Below, in pieces: positions 8,084 through 16,227 of a stretch of 58,078 nt of DNA (the first letter of the stretch is position 1; each line of letters opens with the position of its first letter). Made by a program: the position numbers and the translations under genes. A model generated the notes under the pieces. That model searched no databases and was not told the origin of the DNA. It saw nothing but the letters and a program-made list of their open reading frames with translations. The DNA is from Ruminiclostridium sp. (GTDB lineage Bacteria > Bacillota > Clostridia > Oscillospirales > Ruminococcaceae): the NCBI GenBank assembly GCA_017635095.1, contig JAGBMA010000231.1, positions 1-58,078 of the forward strand, in the 5' to 3' direction.

Positions 8084-8193
8084 TGCAAATATCAGGATCT
8101 CCGTGCTGCTTTACGCGGTGGTATCTGTTGAAAACGGATCTCCCTGCCGGAACGAAGGCTCTCTGCATACACAGAGAGCCCGGATATTTGCAT
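8084..8193. repeat. Short inverted-repeat element after the membrane protein gene
   Basis: The outer ends GCAAATATC and GGATATTTGC are inverted, and an inner hairpin GGCTCTCTG/CAGAGAGCC follows near 8157-8181. A related sequence with GGATCTCCGTG lies around 28888-28930 in the opposite orientation. The hairpin may end transcription of the 8202 gene on the minus strand. Confidence 0.45.
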
Positions 8194-8201
8194 CGTTAAA
8201 A

Positions 8202-9566
8202 TCAACTGCGGCGACGGTCGAGCCCGGCGAGGATATCGTCTATATTGTAGGGCGCACCGCTTTCGCTGTCCTCACGGAGCAGCGAATCCAACCGAGGGAT
8301 AGAGGTGGTGGTATTTGTGCTCCTGTTCGGGGTGTACTGGCGTACAGTTTCTTCCTGAACGGGCTGAGGAGCCGTTTTTTGAGACAAGGGGCGCTGGATA
8401 CGGCGGGACTGAGAAGAAGGTGCGCTGAGCTGAGGGCGCGGAGGACGGATACCGGAGGGCTGTTGGAGCGACGCAGCTCTTGCGGCTGCACCGGACAGAT
8501 CGGACGTTCTCTTCTTAGAAAGCTCATCGAGGACTGTGGTCTTTGCAAGATCGGAGGTCTTGCGGGCTGCGGCGCTTATGCTTCTTTCGCTGCGCTCAAA
8601 TTCTTTCTCCGCCTGTATTGCAGCTCCGCGGGTCTTCTGGATATCCTTGACGATCTGGGAGCGGACTTTCTTCATATCTTCGAGCTCATGCTCGGCTTTC
8701 GTAGCTTCGATAGCTTCATTGAGCTTCTTTGAGGAGAGCGGCATGGTCACACGGGGAGCCGACTGCTGAGGACGCCGGGTAGGAGTGGTGAAAAGCGGCG
8801 ACTGCTGCTGAGCCGCCTGCTGGCGTGCAGCTATCTCGGCGTAGTCTCCGCGCATTTCCTGAGCAGGCTTGCGGGCGGGATTAGTCTCGCTGATCCCGGT
8901 ATCATAGATACCGATGCTGTTATCGAGCGAGGCGTTCCGATAGGCTCGCGCCGCCTCGGCAGTCCCTCTGCGCTCGCGCGGGAGCTTATCCGCGGAATGG
9001 CTGTAGGTGGGGACTTCGTACTGTTTCTTTATAGTCTCGATCTCGGGCTGAGGCATTATCTTTCCGGCAAACTTCACGATCTCAAGGATAATGATGATGA
9101 TGCTCGGAACGATAGCGACCATGAGCATTCCGAAAGGCGATGTGGCAAAAGTTATCAGTCCCCCGAGAAAGTCGGAGTAACTCATTCCCTTTGCGACCAC
9201 CTGGCTCTGTGAAAGCGTGATCTCGGCGTTGTTCTCAGTGATGACACTGAAGCTGTAAACGCCGTCGTAGAGGTTGCTCGTAAGGACCTGGGCAAGGGCG
9301 GGCTTGCCGTTCTCAAGGGTGAAGATGACTATATTGGTGGGCTGGATCTCGGCGTTGGGTACTTTGCTTGCGATCACGGCGGTTCCGTTGTGAAGAAAGC
9401 CGAAAGCGTCGGTTTTCACGAGATAGACATTAGATCCGAAAACGTTCGGCGCCCCGTCTCCGCCGGCATAGACCGCGGCAGTAACGCCGAGAAATATTGC
9501 AAGAACAAAGAATAACCCGCATATCACAAGCAGGATTATCTGGAAAGCTCTATTTTTAAGGCTCAT
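8202..9566 (-). CDS. Membrane protein with signal-peptidase-I-like domain and long disordered tail
   Basis: The 454-residue protein begins MSLKNRAFQII with a first membrane helix at residues 7-33. An extracytoplasmic domain follows to about residue 130, then a second helix (MLMVAIVPSIIIIILEIV). The rest is a long charged tail with a KLNEAIEATKAEHELEDM coiled-coil and proline/glutamine-rich linkers. The outer domain resembles the S26 signal peptidase fold (PTNIVIFTLENG, VVAKGMSYSDFLG), but I see no SxMxP nucleophile serine or general-base lysine. It may be an inactive scaffold rather than a peptidase. The start at 9566 has AGAGGTC upstream; the longer frame begins in an AT-rich promoter-like region. 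Confidence 0.7.
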   Translation of the reverse strand: MSLKNRAFQIILLVICGLFFVLAIFLGVTAAVYAGGDGAPNVFGSNVYLVKTDAFGFLHNGTAVIASKVPNAEIQPTNIVIFTLENGKPALAQVLTSNLYDGVYSFSVITENNAEITLSQSQVVAKGMSYSDFLGGLITFATSPFGMLMVAIVPSIIIIILEIVKFAGKIMPQPEIETIKKQYEVPTYSHSADKLPRERRGTAEAARAYRNASLDNSIGIYDTGISETNPARKPAQEMRGDYAEIAARQQAAQQQSPLFTTPTRRPQQSAPRVTMPLSSKKLNEAIEATKAEHELEDMKKVRSQIVKDIQKTRGAAIQAEKEFERSERSISAAARKTSDLAKTTVLDELSKKRTSDLSGAAARAASLQQPSGIRPPRPQLSAPSSQSRRIQRPLSQKTAPQPVQEETVRQYTPNRSTNTTTSIPRLDSLLREDSESGAPYNIDDILAGLDRRRS

Positions 9567-9755
9567 CTTAAAGACCTCTCTGTATTTATATATTATAATG
9601 GTGCAAAAACATACTATACAAATATATAATATCACAAAATACGACGTTTTGCAATACTTTTTTACAACATTTACCGAATTTTTCCCGAACACGGCACAAG
9701 ATGTAGTATATGCGCAATAAAATGAGCCGCAAGGTCAAAAAGTTGCGAAAAATAC

Positions 9756-9784
9756 TTGACAATCGGGGAGAATTGTGGTAGAAT
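9756..9784 (+). promoter_or_regulatory. Promoter of rpmG-secE-nusG-rplK-rplA
   Basis: TTGACA (9756-9761), a 17 bp spacer and TAGAAT (9779-9784) with TGG just before it. Confidence 0.85.
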
Positions 9785-9789
9785 ATTCT

Positions 9790-9965
9790 TACCTCGAAAA
9801 GGGGTCTATTTTTTTGTGCGGTTTTACGGAAGCAGTGCCGCACGTTCCCCTGCCGTGTCCACAAGGGGCGCGGACGCTTGAACGTACCTGCAGGGATATG
9901 TGTCCCGCAGCCCGCTGAAGCTGCGAGGGAGGCTTAACCGCTCATCCGAACGGTAATAAAACAGG
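9790..9965 (+). ncRNA. Structured 5' leader of the rpmG-secE-nusG operon
   Basis: About 190 bases separate the promoter from the rpmG start. They contain nested inverted sequences: GTGCGG/CCGCAC (about 9815-9842), CGTTC/GAACG enclosing GTCC/GGAC, and a third CTGCAGGG/CCCGCAG pair followed by more complementary blocks. No open frame with a ribosome site is present. The structure suggests a regulatory leader, but I do not recognise a known class. Confidence 0.4.
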
Positions 9966-9975
9966 AGGTGCCAAA

Positions 9976-10134
9976 ATGGCCGGAACGAGAAACAAGATCA
10001 CGCTCGCGTGCACAGAATGCAAACAGCGTAATTACAACACCAAGAAAAACAAGAAGAACGATCCCGACAGAATCGAAATGAACAAGTACTGCAGATTCTG
10101 CCGCAAGCACACGCTCCACAGGGAAACCAAGTAA
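9976..10134 (+). CDS. rpmG: Ribosomal protein bL33
   Basis: This is a 52-residue 50S subunit protein. It begins [20 protein letters not shown] and carries a second pair, [13 protein letters not shown]. The two CxxC pairs identify the zinc-binding (C+) form of L33. An AGGAGG site precedes the ATG. Placement just before secE-nusG is the standard Firmicute arrangement. Confidence 0.96.
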   Translation: MAGTRNKITLACTECKQRNYNTKKNKKNDPDRIEMNKYCRFCRKHTLHRETK

Positions 10135-10147
10135 GGAGGATCGCATT

Positions 10148-10402
10148 ATGGCGAAGGACAAGACAACGGCAGTCACAAAGGCAGCCGCAGCAGCTTCCGT
10201 ACCAAAGCAGAAGCGCTCGATCGTCAAGTATTTCAAAGATGCAAGATCCGAATTCAAAAAGGTCGTATGGCCGTCAAGAAAACAGGTCGTAAACAATACG
10301 ATCGTGGTAATAGTTGCCCTCGTGGTATCGGGTATTGCAATATGGGCACTCGATACGGGCTTCGGCTCGCTGCTGATGCTCATGCTCGGAAGAAACGGCT
10401 GA
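10148..10402 (+). CDS. secE: Preprotein translocase subunit SecE
   Basis: SecE stabilises the SecYEG channel. The 84-residue protein has a short basic N-terminal region, the conserved amphipathic segment with FKKVVWPSRKQV (residues 36-47), and a single membrane helix at about residues 50-70. It lies 13 bases after rpmG with an AAGGAGGA site and 24 bases before nusG. Confidence 0.97.
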   Translation: MAKDKTTAVTKAAAAASVPKQKRSIVKYFKDARSEFKKVVWPSRKQVVNNTIVVIVALVVSGIAIWALDTGFGSLLMLMLGRNG

Positions 10403-10426
10403 AATTAACAGTATAGGAGACAGACC

Positions 10427-10969
10427 ATGTCAGAAGCTAAATGGTATATCCTGCATACCTACTCCGGTTACGAGAACAAGGTTGCAAACGACATCAAAAC
10501 ACTCGCAGAGAACAGAAACCTTCAGGATCTCATAGAAGACGTAATGGTCCCGATAGGACCCGCTACCGATGACTATGGCAAGCCCGTCCTCGATAAGGAA
10601 GGCAACCAGAAGGAAGAAAAACTTTTCCCCTGCTACGTTTATGTCAAGATGGTCATGACAGACGAAACATGGTATATCTGCCGCAATACAAGAGGCGTTA
10701 CGGGATTCGTAGGTCCCGGATCAAAGCCTATCCCGCTTACAAATGAGGAGATCGAGAACCTCGGCGTGGCGAAGAGAGCTTCCGCTCCGTCAGTCAAGGC
10801 AGGCGATATCGTCAAGATCGTATCCGGCGTAAGCAACCTTATCGGTTTCGAGGGTACAGTCCAGGAAGTCGATGAGGAACAGGGCAAGGTGACTATCGCG
10901 CTCATGATGCTCGGAAGAGCAACAAGCACGACCCTTGAGCTTTCCGCAGTAGAGAAAGTGAGCGGCTGA
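10427..10969 (+). CDS. nusG: Transcription termination/antitermination protein NusG
   Basis: NusG binds RNA polymerase and modulates pausing, Rho action and transcription-translation coupling. The 180-residue protein has the N-terminal NGN domain (WYILHTYSGYENKVANDI; FPCYVYVKMVM; RNTRGVTGFVG) and the C-terminal KOW domain beginning near residue 125 (DIVKIVSGVSNLIGFEGTV). Length is normal. Confidence 0.97.
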   Translation: MSEAKWYILHTYSGYENKVANDIKTLAENRNLQDLIEDVMVPIGPATDDYGKPVLDKEGNQKEEKLFPCYVYVKMVMTDETWYICRNTRGVTGFVGPGSKPIPLTNEEIENLGVAKRASAPSVKAGDIVKIVSGVSNLIGFEGTVQEVDEEQGKVTIALMMLGRATSTTLELSAVEKVSG

Positions 10970-11020
10970 AAGATTTTCAGCTATATGAATGTTCTTTAAT
11001 TTTTTTGGAGGTAAAACAAA

Positions 11021-11446
11021 ATGGCTCAGAAAGTAGTCGGATTTATCAAATTACAGATCCCCGCAGGAAAAGCTACTCCTGCACCGCCGGTAGGACCCGC
11101 ACTCGGTCAGCACGGCGTAAATATCATGGCGTTCACAAAGGAATTCAATGAGCGCACAAAGAATGACGCAGGTCTTATAATCCCTGTAGTTATCACAGTA
11201 TATGCAGACAGAAGCTTCACTTTTGTTACAAAGACTCCTCCCGCAGCTGTCCTCATCAAGAAGGCGTGCGGTATCGAGACAGCTTCCGGTACACCGAACA
11301 AGAACAAGGTCGCAAAGATCACCAAGGCTCAGGTCAAGGCTATCGCAGAACAGAAGATGCCCGACCTCAACGCAGGCTCCGTTGAGTCCGCTATGTCCAT
11401 GATCGCAGGTACAGCGCGTTCTATGGGTATCGAAGTTGTTGATTAA
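11021..11446 (+). CDS. rplK: Ribosomal protein uL11
   Basis: The 141-residue uL11 binds the GTPase-associated region of 23S rRNA. It starts [20 protein letters not shown] with the hallmark [15 protein letters not shown], and the C-terminal RNA-binding part holds the [10 protein letters not shown] signature. GGAGG precedes the ATG. Confidence 0.97.
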   Translation: MAQKVVGFIKLQIPAGKATPAPPVGPALGQHGVNIMAFTKEFNERTKNDAGLIIPVVITVYADRSFTFVTKTPPAAVLIKKACGIETASGTPNKNKVAKITKAQVKAIAEQKMPDLNAGSVESAMSMIAGTARSMGIEVVD

Positions 11447-11470
11447 TCAGTAAGGAAATTCATTGAAAAG

Positions 11471-11497
11471 TGGGAGGTCTGTGACCGTCTGACCACA
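11471..11497 (+). promoter_or_regulatory. Candidate L1-binding hairpin before rplA
   Basis: In the 65-base gap between rplK and rplA, GTGG at 11471 can pair with CCAC ending near 11497. A G-rich bulged loop lies between them, followed at once by AAGGAGG. L1 represses its own operon through an rRNA-mimicking hairpin in many bacteria. Assignment here is inference from position and shape. Confidence 0.35.
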
Positions 11498-11511
11498 AGG
11501 AGGATAATAAT

Positions 11512-12204
11512 ATGAAGCATGGAAAGAAATATAACGAAAGCGTAAAGCTCGTTGACTCTGCAAAGCTTTACGAAGTTGCGGAAGCTTGCGACCTTGTCTG
11601 CAAGACCGCTAAGGCTAAGTTTGATGAGACTGTTGAGCTCCACATCAGACTCGGCGTTGACTCGCGTCACGCCGACCAGCAGGTAAGAGGCGCTGTTGTA
11701 CTCCCCAACGGTACCGGTAAGACCGTAAGAACTCTCGTATTCACAAAGGGCGAGAAGATCAAGGAAGCACAGGACGCAGGCGCTGATTTCATTGCAGACG
11801 ACGATACAGTAAAGAAGATCCAGGACGGCTGGATGGATTTCGACGTTGTTATCGCATCTCCCGACATGATGGGCGTTGTTGGCCGTCTCGGTAAGGTGCT
11901 CGGTCCGAGAGGACTCATGCCGAACCCCAAGGCAGGTACTGTAACACCCGAGATCGGTAAGGCTATCGCTGATGCAAAAGCCGGTAAGATCGAGTACAGA
12001 CTCGACAAGACCAACATCATCCACTGCCCTATCGGTAAGGCTTCCTTCGGCCAGGATAAGCTCTCCGAGAACCTCGAAGCTCTCATGGGCGCTATCGTAA
12101 AGGCTAAGCCTGCAGCTGCAAAGGGTCAGTACATCAAGAGCTGCGTAGTAACATCTACAATGGGCCCCGGCGTTAAGATCAATACCGCAAAGTACGGTTC
12201 ATAA
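11512..12204 (+). CDS. rplA: Ribosomal protein uL1
   Basis: The 230-residue uL1 forms the L1 stalk. It begins [20 protein letters not shown] and carries the family signature [18 protein letters not shown] near residue 128. It is the last gene of the operon and is followed by a strong terminator. Confidence 0.97.
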   Translation: MKHGKKYNESVKLVDSAKLYEVAEACDLVCKTAKAKFDETVELHIRLGVDSRHADQQVRGAVVLPNGTGKTVRTLVFTKGEKIKEAQDAGADFIADDDTVKKIQDGWMDFDVVIASPDMMGVVGRLGKVLGPRGLMPNPKAGTVTPEIGKAIADAKAGKIEYRLDKTNIIHCPIGKASFGQDKLSENLEALMGAIVKAKPAAAKGQYIKSCVVTSTMGPGVKINTAKYGS

Positions 12205-12221
12205 ACCGCTATATTGACGTT

Positions 12222-12255
12222 AAACCCCGTTTCATAAAGAAACGGGGTTTTTTGT
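12222..12255 (+). terminator. rplK-rplA operon terminator
   Basis: The perfect hairpin AAACCCCGTTTC/GAAACGGGGTTT runs into TTTTTT. Confidence 0.95.
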
Positions 12256-12264
12256 CCCGGGCTA

Positions 12265-12293
12265 TTGACAAACCGAAAAAACTGTGATATAAT
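12265..12293 (+). promoter_or_regulatory. Promoter of the ECF S component
   Basis: TTGACA (12265-12270), a 17 bp spacer and TATAAT (12288-12293). The short leader that follows can form CTATCC/GGATAG around a loop containing GTATGCATAC. I do not recognise a riboswitch in it. Confidence 0.85.
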
Positions 12294-12348
12294 TTCACTA
12301 TCCCGGTATGCATACTAAAAGGATAGGCTTACGAAAGGAGATAGACTT

Positions 12349-12864
12349 ATGGACAAAAGATTGAGAAAGATCGTGACTTCGGCCGTATTTGCCGCGCTCA
12401 TCTGCACATCAACACTGCTGATACAGATACCGACGCTGACCAAAGGGTATGTAAATCTCGGAGACTGTTTCGTGCTTCTTGCAGGCTGGCTCTGCGGTGC
12501 GCCGTGGGGATTTGCAGCCGCGGGAATAGGTTCCGCGCTTGCAGATATGATCGCGGGATATGCAATATACGCTCCCGGAACTTTTGCAGTCAAAGGGCTC
12601 ATGGCCGTCATAGCCGCAGCGATCATTTATGCGTTCCGTGAACGTGAGTTTATCGGGCGCATAGTGAGCGCGATCGCAGCCGAACTTTTCATGGCAACAG
12701 GATATTTCTTCTACGAATGGCTGTTCATCACAGGGACTTTCGAGACTTCCGTTATCGGCATTCCGGAGAACCTGATACAAGGACTTGTGGGAGTTCTTGC
12801 ATCGGTTGCGGTGATGACCGCGCTTGAACGGACAAAAGCGCTGAAGGTGCTTAAACTGAAGTAA
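12349..12864 (+). CDS. ECF transporter S component (substrate unknown)
   Basis: This is a membrane substrate-binding subunit of an energy-coupling-factor vitamin importer. The 171-residue protein has about six hydrophobic segments and a basic N-terminus (MDKRLRKIVTSAVFAALICTSTLL) typical of S components. Its GYVNLGDCFVLLAGWLCG segment matches the S-component family that includes riboflavin-type and uncharacterised members. No EcfA or EcfT genes are in the window, so it presumably shares a module encoded elsewhere. The substrate cannot be read from sequence. Confidence 0.85.
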   Translation: MDKRLRKIVTSAVFAALICTSTLLIQIPTLTKGYVNLGDCFVLLAGWLCGAPWGFAAAGIGSALADMIAGYAIYAPGTFAVKGLMAVIAAAIIYAFREREFIGRIVSAIAAELFMATGYFFYEWLFITGTFETSVIGIPENLIQGLVGVLASVAVMTALERTKALKVLKLK

Positions 12865-12869
12865 CAGAA

Positions 12870-12900
12870 AAACAGCAGATCCGGATCGGATCTGCTGTTT
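12870..12900. terminator. Bidirectional terminator between ECF S component and hsp20
   Basis: The hairpin AAACAGCAGATCC/GGATCTGCTGTTT is flanked by A and T runs on both sides and separates two convergent genes. Confidence 0.85.
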
Positions 12901-12921
12901 GTTCGTATTATGGCGAGAACA

Positions 12922-13344
12922 TCACTCGATAGCGATGTACTTTTCTTTCTCGGGCTTCGGAAGCATCTCCGGCTTCGGTATGCCAAGCATCAGAACACCG
13001 TTCTCAAACTTCGCTTTGATATCATTCTCGGTGACTGCATCGCCGACATAGAAGCTCCTGCTGTAAGAGCCGCTGAAACGTTCGCGGCGGATATAGTTGC
13101 CTTTCTTGTCCTTTTCGTCCTTGTTGTTGGAGGTAGAGGCGGTAATCGTGAGATATCCGTCGTCCAGCTTTACCTTGACGTCTTCTTTCTTTATGCCCGG
13201 GAGATCGACATCGAGCTCATATCCGTTTTCGGTCTCTCTCACATCGGTCTTCATCACCGCTGCAGTCTGTGTGCGTGCGGGGATCTCGGGAAAATCGAAA
13301 AAGTCATCAAACACATTTCTTCTGAACATATCCGGTACAAACAT
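12922..13344 (-). CDS. Small heat-shock protein (Hsp20/alpha-crystallin)
   Basis: This is an ATP-independent holdase chaperone of 140 residues. The alpha-crystallin domain covers roughly residues 30-125. It starts with KTDVRETENGYELDVDLPGI and ends with the conserved FENGVLMLGIPKPE. A short N-terminal arm with aromatic residues (FDDFFDFPE) is as expected. The promoter carries a CIRCE operator, so the gene should be repressed by HrcA and induced by heat. Confidence 0.95.
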   Translation of the reverse strand: MFVPDMFRRNVFDDFFDFPEIPARTQTAAVMKTDVRETENGYELDVDLPGIKKEDVKVKLDDGYLTITASTSNNKDEKDKKGNYIRRERFSGSYSRSFYVGDAVTENDIKAKFENGVLMLGIPKPEMLPKPEKEKYIAIE

Positions 13345-13442
13345 AAGTCATAACTCCTTTCAATGCCTTCCGGCTGTTATATTTTTATTATTGAACTCTG
13401 TCGGGGTATCTATTCATCTGCCCTTTCCTTTGTTCTGTACAC

Positions 13443-13485
13443 AGTATAGCACAGATTTTTAGCACTGTCAAGAGGAGAGTGCTAA
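13443..13485 (-). promoter_or_regulatory. hsp20 promoter with CIRCE operator
   Basis: TTAGCACTG, nine bases, then GAGTGCTAA at 13459-13485 is the HrcA-binding CIRCE element with one mismatch in the left arm. On the minus strand TTGACA (13471-13466) lies inside it and TATACT (13448-13443) follows at 17 bp, so HrcA binding would block the -35 region. Confidence 0.93.
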
Positions 13486-13561
13486 TTTTGACACACTTTT
13501 CACAATTGTCACATTCCTGTCATATTTGCATGGTCTGACAGGCTTATTTTATCGCAAAAGG

Positions 13562-13590
13562 TTGACTAATAAAGGTAAATGTGGTATAAT
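13562..13590 (+). promoter_or_regulatory. Promoter of the CofE-like gene
   Basis: TTGACT (13562-13567), a 17 bp spacer and TATAAT (13585-13590) preceded by GTGG. Confidence 0.8.
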
Positions 13591-13632
13591 ATACGGTATT
13601 CACGAAACTGCAAAAGAAAGGGAATGACAAAA

Positions 13633-14337
13633 ATGGAAATGCCGTTTGAACCGAATGAGGGAAAAAGCCTTACGATAGATACCGATTTCGGCACCTTTGC
13701 ACGCTATCCCATAAAAACTCACGTTATAATGAAAGAAGACGTGATGACGGACGTGCTGGACAAGTATGTATGTCCTTATCTCGAAAAGGGCGATACAGTC
13801 ATAATATCCGAGAAGATCATAGCAATAACCCAGGGCAGAGCATTCCCGCTTGAAGAGATAAAGGTGTCGCGTCTTGCGAAGATACTCAGCCACTTCGTAG
13901 TAAAGACGAACTACGGTATCGGTCTCGGAATGCCGGAGACTATGGAGCTCTGCATTCGCGAGGTGGGACGTCCGAAAGTTCTCTGGGCAGCGTTCTGCGC
14001 TGCTATCGGCAAGCTTTTCGGAAAGAAAGGCGTGTTCTATAATATATGCGGCATGAAAGCCCGCGCGATTGACGGTCCCTGTGACTACACGCTCCCGCCG
14101 TACAACCACTATGCGAAAATGGCTCCGGACAAGCCCGACGAAGCCGCCGCAGCTCTCGCGAAACACTGCGGCTGTGATGTCATCATCATAGACGCAAACG
14201 ATATCGCTGCAACCGTTCTCGGAAAGAGCAGAAAAGACCTCCCCAACGCCTTCGGTGAGCAGGTCTTCCGCGACAACCCACATGACCAGTGCTCTCAGCA
14301 GACACCTATCTCGATAGTCCGCAAAGTCAGCGCGTGA
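13633..14337 (+). CDS. CofE-like (F420-0:gamma-glutamyl ligase family) protein
   Basis: This 234-residue protein belongs to the coenzyme F420 gamma-glutamyl ligase domain family. Supporting segments are YLEKGDTVIISEKIIAITQG, a family-like substrate-binding region, and a C-terminal CDVIIIDANDIAATVLG. In archaea and actinobacteria CofE adds glutamates to F420-0. Clostridia are not expected to make F420 and no other cof gene is present, so the real substrate is unknown. I preferred the ATG at 13633, nine bases after AAAGGGA, over ATGs at 13624 or 13579. Confidence 0.75.
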   Translation: MEMPFEPNEGKSLTIDTDFGTFARYPIKTHVIMKEDVMTDVLDKYVCPYLEKGDTVIISEKIIAITQGRAFPLEEIKVSRLAKILSHFVVKTNYGIGLGMPETMELCIREVGRPKVLWAAFCAAIGKLFGKKGVFYNICGMKARAIDGPCDYTLPPYNHYAKMAPDKPDEAAAALAKHCGCDVIIIDANDIAATVLGKSRKDLPNAFGEQVFRDNPHDQCSQQTPISIVRKVSA

Positions 14338-14619
14338 GCCTGCGTTCCGGCGCGTCTGCGGACGCGCGCGGGACTCTCTCCCCTCGACCCCTCTCTCCTT
14401 TCAAAAAACTATTGCAGCTCCGCCCAGAAGGGAGAAGGAAACAGGGATTTCGAAGGTTCCTCTTATGCGCGCATCGTGCGCGCTCTTGGGAACCTTCTTT
14501 ACTACGTCATGTAGTTTCGAAGGTTCCTCTTATGCGCGCATCGTGCACGCTCTGGGGAACCTTCTTTACTGCGTCCTGCAGATTTATGCCGCCTATTTTT
14601 TTGTAAGGAAAAGAAAACT
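14338..14619. repeat. Repeat-rich spacer with a 67 bp tandem hairpin duplication
   Basis: The first part (14341-14420) holds fragments of the dispersed repeat family: a GCGCGTCTGCGGACGCGC hairpin and CTCTCTCCCCTCGACCCC. Then a 67 bp unit occurs twice, at 14448-14514 and 14515-14580. Each unit has GAAGGTTCC paired with GGAACCTTC around a CG-rich loop (ATGCGCGCATCGTGC). No gene is present. Confidence 0.8.
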
Positions 14620-15303
14620 ATGAAGCACAGTGACCCGATGATATACATACGAATTGCCGGGGTGCTCTGGGTCCTTGCCGCAGCCTGCGCGCTCGTGTAC
14701 AGAAGCGGGATCTTTGGAGCGCCGGAACCGCTCGCGCTTGCGGGAACGATAGTGTTTGCAGTATCGGGTCTCGCCCTCGCCGCAGTATTTATCGTGAAAT
14801 GCAGGAAAGGAACAGCTTTTTCCGGAGTAGGTCAGGCTGTCGGCGACGCGTTCAGAAAAATGCAGGAAGAAGTCTATGGGAACGAGGACGACGGCAAAGA
14901 AGAGATCTCGCTCGTATCGGAGAAAATAGGAAAGTTCATCTACCGCCGCAAACCCGCCTGGTATGAATGCACAAACGCAAAGTGGTGCGGCGAACGGGTT
15001 TTCGTATCATTCAGAGTCGGGGAAAAAACTGCTCCCGAAGAAATGCTCGGAAAGGTAGAAAAGTTCTTTGATGACCAGAAAAAACACGACGAGCGTATTC
15101 GCGCCGGCATAAAAAAGGAATTCGGCAAAACGTCCGCTTCCGGTGCAGTCCCCGCCTTGCTCAGCGTGGAAGCCGACGGCGCTTTCAAGATGCACTACCG
15201 CTTCGTGTCTGCCGATGATGCAGTCTCCATGACGGTTGCGGCAACATTCACCGCTGTCGGCACCCTTGACGGCGGCGTTAAGGGAGTAGTGCTGAGCAAA
15301 TAG
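14620..15303 (+). CDS. Unknown membrane-anchored protein
   Basis: This 227-residue protein has two N-terminal membrane helices (about residues 10-28 and 37-58) in a short loop. A soluble, probably cytosolic domain of ~165 residues follows. That domain contains WYECTNAKWCGERVFVSFRVG and a conserved-looking tail YRFVSADDAVSMTVAATF. I do not recognise the family. It stands alone between a repeat-rich spacer and the CarD-like gene, with only weak ribosome-site sequence (AAGGAAAAG) before the ATG. Confidence 0.75.
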   Translation: MKHSDPMIYIRIAGVLWVLAAACALVYRSGIFGAPEPLALAGTIVFAVSGLALAAVFIVKCRKGTAFSGVGQAVGDAFRKMQEEVYGNEDDGKEEISLVSEKIGKFIYRRKPAWYECTNAKWCGERVFVSFRVGEKTAPEEMLGKVEKFFDDQKKHDERIRAGIKKEFGKTSASGAVPALLSVEADGAFKMHYRFVSADDAVSMTVAATFTAVGTLDGGVKGVVLSK

Positions 15304-15569
15304 GGATAAAATATTTTATTTTGCAGACAGCGTCGTTTCCGGACGAGATCCGCGGCAGTTCACCCGTAAAAGTGCCGCAGGATCGTTAAAAGTCCGACAA
15401 ACGGCGCTGTGCTGTGCATTATGCGCTATCGCATATTTTGACAAGATTGGTTTTTTGTACAAAAAGCCTATGTTAAAAGTTTGCAAAATGTGGTATAATA
15501 TATAAGGAAGATTTGTCCGGTTTCCGGACGGAAATAATATGCACGGTTCGCTTTAAGGAGGTTTTGTGA
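15304..15569. other. Non-coding spacer before the CarD-like gene
   Basis: There are no credible open frames. A -10 box TATAAT at 15494-15499 with the extended TGTGG context is the likely promoter of the CarD-like gene. The best -35 candidates around 15470 (TATGTT) are weak. An AAGGAGG site lies just before the ATG at 15570. Confidence 0.5.
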
Positions 15570-16091
15570 ATGAATGCGGCAGATTTTTCGGTCAATGATT
15601 ATGTGGTTTATAAGGGGGTAGGCGTTTGCCGCATCGAGGCGGTAGAGAACAAGACCTTCGACGGCGAAAAATACGAGGATTACCTTAAACTCGTGCCCCT
15701 CGGCTCAGGCTCGTCGTCCTATTTCGTGCCGGTGGGAGCGGCGGAAAAACGGCTCCGCAGACCCATGACCGAGGACGAGGTGAACGAAGCTATCGACAAT
15801 TCCGTAAGCGGAGAGATAAGCCTTACCCCGAATACAAGAGAACGTAAGAACGCTATCGAGTCCATACTCAAAGAAGGAGACTGCACACGGATAATCACAC
15901 TTATCAAATCTATCTATCTGCATACCCAGTCCTGCCGTGACAACGGAAGAAAAGTGCTCGTTTCCGACGAGAATGCCCTCAGAATGGCTGAAAATATGAT
16001 ATACCCCGAGTTCTCATTCGTCCTCGGCATAGACGAGAACGAAGTTGCCGGATACATCGGAAAGCGTCTTGAAAACGCAATAGACGCGTAA
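15570..16091 (+). CDS. CarD-like RNA polymerase-interacting regulator
   Basis: The 173-residue protein has the CarD N-terminal domain (FSVNDYVVYKGVGVCRIEAV, then YLKLVPLGSGSSSYFVPV), which binds the RNA polymerase beta subunit like the TRCF domain. A helical C-terminal domain with basic residues follows (RERKNAIESILKEGDCTRI). CarD proteins stabilise open promoter complexes and affect rRNA and stress genes. It is a single gene followed by a terminator. Confidence 0.88.
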   Translation: MNAADFSVNDYVVYKGVGVCRIEAVENKTFDGEKYEDYLKLVPLGSGSSSYFVPVGAAEKRLRRPMTEDEVNEAIDNSVSGEISLTPNTRERKNAIESILKEGDCTRIITLIKSIYLHTQSCRDNGRKVLVSDENALRMAENMIYPEFSFVLGIDENEVAGYIGKRLENAIDA

Positions 16092-16105
16092 AACCTCAGA
16101 CGTGC

Positions 16106-16145
16106 GCGCCCTGACCGTGAAAAATCACGGGCAGGGCGCTTTTTC
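16106..16145 (+). terminator. Terminator after the CarD-like gene
   Basis: The hairpin GCGCCCTGACCGTG/CACGGGCAGGGCGC is followed by TTTTT. Confidence 0.9.
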
Positions 16146-16146
16146 C

Positions 16147-16175
16147 TTGACATTTACCGTAAAATGGAGTATTAT
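16147..16175 (+). promoter_or_regulatory. trkA-trkH promoter
   Basis: TTGACA (16147-16152), 17 bp, TATTAT (16170-16175). Confidence 0.8.
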
Positions 16176-16227
16176 AAGTATGGTCGGCGTGATCCGCCGG
16201 CAAAGCTATTTTTTTCGGAGCAGATAT

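Noticed and set aside
12294-12348. PreQ1 or other riboswitch before the ECF S component
   Set aside because: The leader is only ~50 bases and its CTATCC/GGATAG hairpin lacks the A-rich tail and pseudoknot of PreQ1-I.
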